From Telmatactis stephensoni (Eukaryota > Cnidaria > Anthozoa > Actiniaria > Isophelliidae): a DNA stretch of 64,000 bases. The translations under genes and the position numbers were made by a program. This document shows, in pieces, positions 11,440-20,300 of this stretch (position 1 is the stretch's first letter; every line of letters begins with the position of its first letter). Under the pieces are notes generated by a model. The model was not told where the DNA came from. It searched no databases and was given only the letters and a program-made list of their open reading frames with translations. The stretch is from positions 372,001-436,000 of the forward strand of contig JALIZF010001691.1 of NCBI GenBank assembly GCA_029948255.1. The letters run 5' to 3'.

Positions 11440-12035
11440 ACGTAAATAACGAACCACATAAACACGCTATTCCTCAGGATAGCTGATAAAAGTTCTTCTA
11501 CAGTGGCCCCAAGATACTTCCCTGGGGAACCCGGCTCATTTTAATTGTAAACTACATAAACAGGCTATTCCTCGGGATAACCGATAAGAGTTCTTCTACA
11601 GTGGCCCCAGACCCGGCTCATTTTAACTGTAAACTACATAAACACGCTATTACCCTGGACAACCGATAAGAGTTCTTCTACAGTGGTGCCAAGATTTCTT
11701 CCCTGGGGAACCCCACGTCAGCTCATTTTAACTGTAAACTACATAAACACGCTATTACCCTGGACAACCGATAAGAGTTCTTCTACAGTGGTGCCAAGAT
11801 ACTTCCCTGGGGAACCCGGCTCATTTTAACTGTAAACTACATAAACACGCTATTCCTCGGGATAACCGATAAGAGTTCTTCTACAGTGGTGCCAAGATAC
11901 TTCCCTGGGGAACCCCACGTCAGCTCATTTTAACTGCAAACTACATAAACACGCTATTACCCTGGACAACCGATAAAAATTCTACAGTGGCTCCAAGATA
12001 CTTTCCTGGGGAACTCCACATAAGACGTTAGCCAC
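11440..12035. repeat. About 100-bp tandem repeat upstream of the GPCR
   Basis: Six units with spacing of about 82-105 bp (AAACTACATAAACA at about 11549, 11631, 11736, 11833 and 11938, plus a divergent copy near 11451). Each unit carries ACGCTATT, ACCGATAAGAGTTCTTC, CAGTGG and TTCCCTGGGGAAC. A further remnant, ATACGCTATT...GGATAG, at about 12055-12073 touches the GPCR start codon region. Confidence 0.85.
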
Positions 12036-12083
12036 GTTAGATTCGTACAATAGATACGCTATTTTTTGGATAGAAATTTGACT

Positions 12084-13241
12084 ATGGTGCACTCAGTTCT
12101 AGTTCTTTACGTGACAATAGCCTTAGCGATTCTTATAATGCTAACAGGAATCAGTTGTAACATTTTTATTGTGTTTATAATCTTTAAATCACCGCGAATG
12201 AAGGGAGAGAATCACATCTTGATTGCCAACCTTGCAATCGCCGACCTCTTGCAATCGTTCAACATGGGATTTATGTTAGTGACGCTGTTTAATCGAGGAC
12301 ATTGGTTGCTAGGTGACGTCATGTGCCAAATCAACGCTTTCCTTATCATGGAGCTCCTACTGGCCGCCATGTTTACGATCTGTGCTATAAGCGTGAATCG
12401 TTATGCAAAAATCGTAAAGCCGCGTTGGTATTCACGTTTGTTTAACGAAGTGACGATTTATAGGATAATCTTCGTGATATGGACTTTGCCTTTGGTGCTT
12501 GCCATTCCTCCCCTTCTAGGGTGGTCTAAGTATGAATTTGACGCAGGAAAATGCATTTGTTTTTTCAGAACGGATCATGTTGGCTCGTACGGTCTAACGG
12601 TGGGCGTGGTTACCATGGGAATCAACGTGCCAATCATAATGTACTGTTATTTTTGGGTCTTCAAAGTCGTCGGGATTCATTCGGTTCGTATGACGAAGCT
12701 CCGAAGTCGACGGAGCTCCGAACTTTCGTCAAATATCGAAGAAATCCGAATCACTCGAACTCTGTTAGTCGTCATGGCAACGTTTATTCTGTGTTTCTTG
12801 CCAGGAACATTGGTTATCGTTATCGAGGTAGCTGTCCCAGGAGCTGTTATACCTGCTTGGGTTGAATTACTTGGTGTTATGCTCGTGTTTGCAAACCAAG
12901 CCATCGACCCCATCATTTATGGTTTCTTTAATACACAATACAGGCGCGCCATGTTTCAGTTATGGACTAGAAGAAACGCCCGCCGAGGACAGACTAACAT
13001 TAACTCAACAGAAGCCAATGTCCAGAATTCGATCACGATCCATGGTAGATACTCCGTGGGTGGCGCACTTTTAGTCTTGTTCATCGCAACGGAAAATGAA
13101 TTGCTGCGATATAACGCGTCCATGAAGGGTACACCTGTCCCTGGTGTGGCCGAGTTACCTCCAATGGGAATGAAAAGACGAAGATTATCAACAACTGATC
13201 AACTTAGAGAAGCTTTGAAAGATGATGATAGTGATAGTTAG
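12084..13241 (+). CDS. Single-exon rhodopsin-class GPCR, melatonin-receptor-like
   Basis: A 385-residue seven-helix receptor in one exon. ATG 12084 is the first usable start; an in-frame TAG lies at 12051-12053 and there is no earlier ATG. Landmarks: Asn26 (helix 1), NLAIAD with Asp54 (helix 2), Cys81 for the extracellular disulfide with Cys157 or Cys159, NRY at 105-107 in place of DRY, Trp133 (helix 4), Pro183 (helix 5), CFLP at 237-240 in place of CWxP, and NQAIDPIIYG with Asp275 replacing the Asn of NPxxY. A basic third loop and a cytoplasmic tail ending in acidic residues follow. NRY is characteristic of melatonin receptors and many cnidarian orphan receptors, so the ligand is unknown. 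Lack of introns suggests a retrogene-derived, expanded family. It is probably a plasma-membrane, G-protein-coupled receptor. Confidence 0.92.
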   Translation: MVHSVLVLYVTIALAILIMLTGISCNIFIVFIIFKSPRMKGENHILIANLAIADLLQSFNMGFMLVTLFNRGHWLLGDVMCQINAFLIMELLLAAMFTICAISVNRYAKIVKPRWYSRLFNEVTIYRIIFVIWTLPLVLAIPPLLGWSKYEFDAGKCICFFRTDHVGSYGLTVGVVTMGINVPIIMYCYFWVFKVVGIHSVRMTKLRSRRSSELSSNIEEIRITRTLLVVMATFILCFLPGTLVIVIEVAVPGAVIPAWVELLGVMLVFANQAIDPIIYGFFNTQYRRAMFQLWTRRNARRGQTNINSTEANVQNSITIHGRYSVGGALLVLFIATENELLRYNASMKGTPVPGVAELPPMGMKRRRLSTTDQLREALKDDDSDS

Positions 13242-13461
13242 CTAGCTACAGATTCTCTATATTATTCTCTCTATTGTAATTATAGGAATGCAATAACGTC
13301 ATTTAGTATGAACTATCTCGATATAACTTTCATCATTTTAAGATGAATTCTCCTAACTTTCAAGTTTTGTAGTTTTCTGTTTCAGTGAATTTCCTTAGCA
13401 GCGCCTAAAAATATGTTGATAGACCCCTTAATCACAATTTTGACTCCCCTGAAAATGTGAA

Positions 13462-13844
13462 TTAGAAATAAATTGAGTCATTTACTGGAAATGAGTTTGT
13501 AGTGGAAGTGTGGTACGTTGCGACGAAAACCTTTGGTCTTCTTCAGGCAACTGAAGTTTGGTCATGTGACGTGCGCAGTCGGCGAGGAACGCCTTGTAGA
13601 GCTCGGTCCCGTATATGGGAAGGTTGGAATCGGAGCCCGCCTTTGCTGTTTGACGATGAATTTTCGATTCGTTCCCAGATAGCTTCCTTTATAACGTCTT
13701 CTACTTCAATGGGATGTCCACTATCCACACCAAGGGATTGAACACTGCTGAAATTGTGAGCCTGGATGATGAACATTCTACATCGTCAACATCAGTTCTC
13801 CGCTACAAACTCAATTCCAGTAAGTGACTCAATTTTATTTCTAA
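13462..13844 (-). mobile_element. Penelope-like retroelement 3' fragment bounded by inverted repeats
   Basis: The first and last ~44 bp are inverted copies (TTAGAAATAAATTGAGTCA on the left against TGACTCAATTTTATTTCTAA on the right, continuing through AAACTCATTTCCAGTAA-like sequence). Between them, on the minus strand, is a fragment resembling the C-terminal end of a Penelope-like or related retroelement protein, then CCTGAAGAAG, the phrase that typically follows such proteins. It lies just 3' of the GPCR and supplies an AATAAA at about 13467. Confidence 0.6.
13543..13776 (-). pseudogene. Retroelement ORF C-terminal fragment (5'-truncated)
   Basis: A minus-strand open stretch with VIKEAIWERIE followed by GGLRFQPSHIRDRAL. 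The pattern KEAI..RIE......GGLRF.LSH.WDRAL recalls the tail of retroelement proteins (Penelope-like endonuclease end) common in cnidarian genomes. No start or upstream domains are present. The family assignment is from memory of such tails, not from alignment. Confidence 0.5.
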
Positions 13845-14014
13845 GCAAAACTTTTACTTATGTCTATGCTTATATCGTGTGAACCAGGACTTTTGGGTGA
13901 GCCCGACCGAGCACGGATTAAGGAGGCGGTTAAGGGTACTGGGCCTTGACAATGTGGAAATTGCTGCCAGGATTCGTGATATTTTAAATTTCACTTAAGC
14001 TATTCTACGGACAG

Positions 14015-14043
14015 TTTCGGTCCGCATCTCAGGCCTTCTTCAG
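14015..14043 (-). ncRNA. Hammerhead-ribozyme-like core
   Basis: Reading the minus strand gives CTGAAGA (14043-14037), then AGGCC-loop-GGACC able to form helix II with a bulged A, then GAAAC (14018-14014). CUGANGA...GAAA is the hammerhead core, and Penelope-like elements are known to carry such motifs. Helices I and III were not verified. Confidence 0.4.
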
Positions 14044-14285
14044 TGTGAAAGAACGACGTTTATAAATTTATTTCCTGCGTTACCAGTCCATTTACCGAGG
14101 TTGCGCACTTGAAGTGTAATGGACAACGAAATGTGACGACGCACACGAACTTTTTCACTAGCAAGCTGTCGATGTGGAAAGTTTAGAACGCGAGAAAGCC
14201 TCAACTGAAGTTTTAGCGAGAAAAGAAACCTCAGTGGCCGCGCGCGCATAAAAGAATGACGTCCGCGTACGCGTCATAAAGCGCC

Positions 14286-14526
14286 ATTAGGGAACTTAAG
14301 CAGGAGACGTTTTTGTCAACACGGGCGTTACACGTACGTTTTCGTTCATCTAGTTCGCCGTCATAGATGAGGTTGCTGTTCTTGGTGGAAGATGAAAAAG
14401 CCTTAACGGACCTTATGCTTAACGAAAACGGACACATCATCTATGATGACGAATGGATGAAGAAGAATGTACACTTATGGTGACGTCCGCGTTGCCGAAA
14501 ACATCTCCTGCTTAAACTCCCTATTA
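14286..14526. mobile_element. Foldback MITE with GGGAACTTAAGCAGGAGA termini
   Basis: Left arm TTAGGGAACTTAAGCAGGAG (from 14287) is mirrored by CTCCTGCTTAAACTCCCTA ending near 14523. The arms continue for about 40 bp with a few mismatches through GTTTTTGtCAAC and GTTGCCGAAAAC. It is non-coding. TTA/TAA-like flanks suggest a PIF/Harbinger derivative, but the duplication is not exact. Confidence 0.6.
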
Positions 14527-15149
14527 CGTTGATAAAACAACAACAGTCACTAGTATAAATTGAATAGACTTTATTGTACCATACACACTGACAATATATA
14601 TATATATAATTTAACTTGAATAATTTTAAGATAATTTATACAATAACTCTTGACTTTACATGTACAAATCTTGATGTTATTCAACCTGTATAACAAAACA
14701 GCGAGATTCTCTTTGTTTTTTTCCTCAAAATTGAAAATTTCCAGACAGAGCATCATCTCAACAGATACTGTAATGGTAAATTACAAAGTGGTTGTTTAAT
14801 TAATAGAGGATGGTTGTCTCAGCTAATCGAGGGGGTCGCTCATTGAATATAAAATTGACCTTTCTGTAACACGATATAGCTTGTCTTTCATCTTTCCAGC
14901 AGTATTGCGCGCAACATAGAACTGTACCGTGTGTACACTGCGTACATTGTCTGTAGCTTTAGCATCGAGGTCTACTACTCTATCTACAACGGTGCGCGAA
15001 ACATTGTAGGGGTGGACGAACATGGGATCTGTGGTGCGCCGTGTATACTGTGAGCATAGTTTCCTTTTTTCTTTCTTTTTGTTTTCACGGAGAGGATAAG
15101 AAAAGTAAGCTTTGTTTGTTACAGAAAATTTGCATCGTGTCAGAGACGA

Positions 15150-15215
15150 AAATCCATAACTGCAAACAAGCTCAATAACAATGGACCTAACATAGTCCCC
15201 CTGGGGGGCTCCATC
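15150..15215 (-). pseudogene. Reverse-transcriptase motif fossil
   Basis: On the minus strand, GGAGCCCCCCAGGGG reads GAPQG, and after a single extra base the next frame reads TMLGPLLLSLFAVMDF. PQGTxLGPLLF is the canonical palm motif of non-LTR reverse transcriptases. The frameshift and lack of neighbouring domains mark it as dead. Confidence 0.55.
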
Positions 15216-15353
15216 AAGGACCAGCAACTATTAAAAATGAAACGTTTGCTTTCGTTTTCTCACTAATATAAAACATTAAATTGAATGCATATCATAACTG
15301 CGAAATTCAGTAAGGATTAATTAACTTCCAAAATGGAGCTCTATTTCCAATTA

Positions 15354-15668
15354 TATAATAATTGGTATATTACGCGCACTCTGATTGGTCGAGAACCGTG
15401 TGTGATTACAGTACACACAAATAGATGACGTCATAGAATCTTACGCGCGCTCTGATTGGTTGAAATGTTTCGATGGATATTATATAAAACAAAAAGATTC
15501 CATTTTTCCGTGGGTCTGTACTCTAATAGATGCACAGAAGACGTGGAAGTGAGGTGAAAACAACAATCACGCCACTCGACTTCATTTCGTGGCATACTTT
15601 TTGTTCTCACCACATTTCGACGTCATCTGTGCATCATCTATTAGAGTACAGACGCACGGAAAAATGGA
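15354..15668. repeat. Dispersed repeat copy A (GCGCTCTGATTGGTCGAGAA family)
   Basis: It has the same linear order as the copies at 20463-20790 and 30552-31020: CTCTGATTGGTCGAGAACC, then GATGACGTCAT, then CGCTCTGATTGGTTGAA, then a long hairpin. In the hairpin, CCGTGGGTCTGTACTCTAAT is answered by ATTAGAGTACAGACGCACGG. It is non-coding; the class is unknown but the form is MITE-like. Confidence 0.8.
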
Positions 15669-15850
15669 AACGTTAGAGACATCAAGTTTTGTGCACGTAC
15701 AAAGTGATTTGAAATTGAAAATAAAAGAAATAAAATCACAACTTTATGAAATGTTTTCAAACAGTTGTTCCAAAGAGAAGTTTGAGTTATTTCAAATTTT
15801 CACTCTTACAGCCGAAATCGTTGCATCGTGACCAGCACAGTAAGAATTTT

Positions 15851-16235
15851 GGTTTTAATTTTGTTTTTTTCTGATCCGTCTATCAGTTTTGGGGCGGAGC
15901 TTATTTCAAATTAACCAATCACTGAACAACTTCATGTAAGCTCCGCCCCAAGAATGATGGACGAATCAGAAAAGACAAAAACTTTAGCGATGTTGGAGGT
16001 CGCGATGCAGCGATTTTAGCTGTCGAGAAACATTTGACCACCCACTCCTTGATATGTACAGTACAGGCCATAAAGAGCAGTTTTCGTATGATTAACAAAG
16101 TCCATGCAGTCCTGTGTTGTACCGTACTGTGTCTAAGCGTTTTGATTGGATAAAATATCAACACTGACCAATCAAAACGCAGACTGTACAGCTCTCACCT
16201 GCGTCACATCCGACTAAACCGGATGTGACGTAGGC
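15851..16235. repeat. Chain of three perfect hairpins
   Basis: TTGGGGCGGAGCTTA (15889-15903) pairs with 15937-15951. GCGTTTTGATTGG (16137-16149) pairs with 16168-16180. CGTCACATCCG (16202-16212) pairs with 16220-16230. The arms of the first hairpin extend imperfectly for about 60 bp, indicating a foldback element. Confidence 0.75.
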
Positions 16236-16698
16236 TACACAGCACCGACGTACTTACCAATAAGAAAGCTGCTCTAGTGACATCAAGACCTGTCACACTC
16301 TGTTTGCCACTTTTCTTGCTCTTTGTCCCATTGGGAAAAAATTACATGGGATCAAATTCTATTCTCTCTTCAAATATCTTTTGATTTTAAAGGAGAGTTC
16401 AGGGTTTGATCAAAGTGCTCCTTCAATTGGCTCTCATGGACGCATTCTAGCTTTGTGAACATGAAATACTTTTAGAATCGACATTATTCATATTCTCTAG
16501 ATCTTTCCGTATTGAAATTCTCTTGGGGAATCTTGGGACTTTTTCTTGTCATTGTATTGTGTCAAAGATAGAGCATTTTTTGCCAAGATAGTTAGTGAAT
16601 ATACTCTAACAAATCAAATGAATGGCAAGCTGAAGTGGTGATAAAAATCAGTATAGTTTATCACGCAAAACAAGACTGATATCAAAACGTCGCTAATA

Positions 16699-16881
16699 CC
16701 ACGTGACTTTTAGAACAAAACATTTACGTCACGTGACTTCATAGCAAGTGACTTAAACGAATCACGTGAATATATTGGTGCACGGTCACGGACATAATAT
16801 GGCAATGTCACGTGACTAACCACACAGGATATCACTCACGTGACATTTCCATGACACGTGACCGGCGAACATTTCACGTGA
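16699..16881. promoter_or_regulatory. Cluster of seven CACGTG (E-box/CLEAR-like) sites
   Basis: CACGTG occurs at 16700, 16730, 16763, 16809, 16837, 16855 and 16875, mostly inside TCACGTGA, with one full GTCACGTGAC at about 16807-16816. An eighth lies at 17188. Such palindromes bind bHLH-zip factors (USF, MITF/TFE). The site lies 3' of the minus-strand membrane-protein gene. Function is inference. Confidence 0.5.
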
Positions 16882-16947
16882 TCTATAATGACGGACGATT
16901 TTACAAACCAAAATCAAGCTTTATGACAGAGTAAGCCAGTTACGTTC

Positions 16948-17065
16948 CGTAAGGGATGAATGGAAATCTGTACGTAACCGTATAAGAATGAGATCGATGC
17001 GTCAGTAAGTTACCTTTTTATTCTTTTTTTTTTGGTGTTACAAATTTCCATTCATCCCTTGTTGT
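16948..17065. repeat. Foldback with AAGGGATGAATGGAAAT arms
   Basis: AAGGGATGAATGGAAATcTGTA on the left is mirrored by TACAAATTTCCATTCATCCCTT on the right, with CTTATAC/GTATAAG words between and beyond. It includes an AATAAA on the minus strand (17017-17022) that could serve as the poly(A) signal of the membrane-protein gene. Confidence 0.6.
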
Positions 17066-17353
17066 ATTCTTATACACAAACGCAGCCCAAACTAGTTCAC
17101 TCGCTAGTTTCTAGTTACGTTCACGACAGTTTCAACACTTAATGAGCATATTTTTCAAGCTGTTTTGTCAATGGAAATATACACGGTCACGTGATCAGAG
17201 TTACAAAGTACAAAGTTGATTTTCTAAGTCAAGTTACTCAGCTATACATTCGGACTTTTGCTCTTAACCTTGAAACTTTCACTTCGGAGTCAAAACCAAC
17301 GCTCTCGAGTCGCACTCAAAAGCTCCATAAAACGAGAACGGTGATTGGTGGAT

Positions 17354-20300
17354 CTAGTCGATATGACTCTTATCATCGTTGATTTTAGAATAAGGTTTAT
17401 CTGGCGTGGGTTTGTTCATTTCTCTGAAAGCGAAGTAGTAGAAAACACTTCCTATGGTTAGGAAACCGTGGATGATTGATAGGACTAATAGAATCTTGGA
17501 CTTGTTGGTCATAAATGCCCATGTCATGGCTAAAAATAGAAAGTCACCAGATTAGATACGCATGCGTAAAAAGAAACAAAATCACATGCAAAATTACATG
17601 CACGTGCACAAAAAACAGTCATAATTGCGCATTCTCAATAAAATCACGTGATTGAATGTAGACGCACAAAAACAAATAATTCATGTGATTAGATAAAAAA
17701 GTTGCATGATTAAATGTGCATGCACAAGAAAACAAAGTCACACGATGAAGACTAGATATAAATTTAGTCTCCCTAGTCTCTTAGTCCTTCCGGGATACAA
17801 CAGAATTACGCACAATGTTGGTAACTTACAGAATGTAGCAATGCCATTGTAGATATATTGAAGCATCAGAATATTTCTAAAAACGTTAGAATAACGAATA
17901 TGAACAATGAACTGAACCTAATGGAAGCTAATAAACTGGTACAGAGTGAAAGCCACTTAAATGCTGGGAAGCCATTAAAGCGAAGGGAAGCCGCGGCATG
18001 GTGTCTACAAAGGAAAGCCAGTTAAATGCTGGAAAGCCATTATTAAAGTGAAGGGAAGCCACTTAAATGGTGTCTACAAAGGAAAGCCAATTAAATGCTG
18101 GAAGGCCAATTAAAGTGGGGCAGGAAGCCACTAAAATAGTGCACCATAAAGTTTGGCAATCCATTAGTTAAAGCACTTTTATATAAATTCAATGAAAGCA
18201 AATGAATTACATTTTTTTAATGTTGAAATCTAACAAATAACAATAATTTAGATATTTTATGTATTAGAAATTAGAAAAAATGCAGCAAATTATTTTTAAA
18301 ATCGCATACATTATCTATTTCCAAGTCATAAAGGGATTTTCATGTTTTAAAAAGTAGAACCCATTTAAGTGTTTTATGGCAAATAATGAGCTTCATTAGC
18401 GACGAATATAATTTGGAAACCATTTGCTATACAAAGCATTTTTATATTATATTGGAAGTGGTTCCTTTTAATTATCGTAAAGCATAAATAGAAACCATTT
18501 GAGTGTTTGATGTCATGCATGTAATGAGCTTCATTAGAAAAACGTTCTGCATGATGAAAACCATTCAGTGCCATGCAGGCTTTGAGACCTACTAGGTGTT
18601 TTTGAAAATTATTTCTTTTGTTTCATTTTTGTATTAAAAAAAATACATTTGAGTGTTTACTGTTATCAATCGAGTTGTGCCACCAACGAATTCTGTTTTG
18701 CTTTTTCCCGACCCAACAGATGTGAGCCTGGTGACATCTGATATGCCCAAAGGCTAAACGTCCAATTGATTTTCTACTCTTTTCCCTTTTGGAAGCCACT
18801 AGACTATTGCGTGTTCTGAGTTTTCTTTTTAAAATTTGCATGAAGGAAGTCAATACGATGCCCTTTGAAATATCATAATTTCCGATAGACCTTGGAAAAT
18901 ATTGTACATATTAGGACCCTATATACTGTCAAAACTAAATTATGTAAATAAATAAATGGGCTTTGTTGAAAGGGCAGGACTTTCGTATCTTTTAATACAA
19001 CATTTACTGTATGGGGAAGCCACTAAAGTGCTTAGTCACCTAAGTGACGGCATATATCGTGCGAAAGCTACTAAAGTGCTTAGTTACGCACAGTGTACGA
19101 GATTGTTGACAATGTAAGAGAACCACTAAAATGTTTAGTTTACTAAAGGGCTGAACATTAGACTAAAGAAAGCTACTAAAGTGAGTAGTTCCTAAAGTGA
19201 CTGCATATCGTTCGAAAGCCACTAAAGTGTTTAGTTATATACAGTGTACGAGACTGTACAGCGAAAGAAAGCCACTAAAATGTTGACTGTACAACGTAAG
19301 AAAGCCACTAAATTGGTCAGGAAAGCCACTTCAGTTTTTTAGTAACTTAAGTGATAGCATACTGAAGGAAAGCCACTGAAGTGTTTACTTACCTGAGTGA
19401 CTGCATTGAAGAAGGTTCTGTGTACCACGTGATCGCAACAATTCCTACAAAAAAACAATTTGAATGTCATTCAACTCCGGTGACAAGAGTGACGGTGACA
19501 GGGCTTAGTAGCGTTTGCTTAAGAAGCGACCCTGAATTTTTTCGAAGGTCGACGACGCGTCCGTCAATTTACCAAACATGCCTGTCACGTCCCGGTCACG
19601 CAACGCTGTAGTCGATGGAGCGTTACGTGACGAGACTAAACATTGGGCTCTTAAAGGTTTGAAGTGGAAGTTTGAATGAAAGACTGCAGTGCTAGTAAGA
19701 GAAATCCCACGGAGACAACTTTCCGAGCGGTGACCCTACGGTCTATTGTCCTAACGAAGCAAAGAAATCTCATCGAGGTCAGAGAATTTTTTCTCTGCTT
19801 TGTTAGGGAAATATATGGACCGCTTAAAGGTTTGACATTGACTCACCGAACAACGCTCCTGCGATGATACGACAGCACATGTTACCAATAACAGGATCTG
19901 TTTGTGATCCAACTATCGATAGCCATGTCCCAGGAAAAACTAACCACTGCAAAGAAAAAAAGGGAATGATCATGAGAATGAGAGTGACAAAAAATGGGAA
20001 TAATCATGAGAATGAGAGTGACAAAAAATGCGAATAATCATGAGAATGAGAGTGAAACCATAATACAAGTAACCGTTTATATAAGTGTTAAATGTGTTCT
20101 AGCGCATGCGCACTAATTGGCGATACTCAGTACTCATACATGGGAAGCAAGAATGGGAAGCAAGAATGGGAAGCAAGGGTGGAAACCATAGAGGAAGGAA
20201 ACTGAGAATTTAATGGGTAAAAATTTAATGATAGCTCCATTTAATGATAGCTCCATAATTAAGGAGAGAGAAAACGTGAATTAATAAAATAGATTGATGA

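Noticed and set aside
12066..12083. Upstream start for the GPCR at TTG 12066
   Set aside because: Eukaryotic initiation needs ATG, and an in-frame stop lies at 12051. ATG 12084 is the first available start.
14823..15227. 134-codon minus-strand frame as a host gene
   Set aside because: It contains a frameshifted reverse-transcriptase motif and no other coherent domain, so it is better read as a retroelement fossil.
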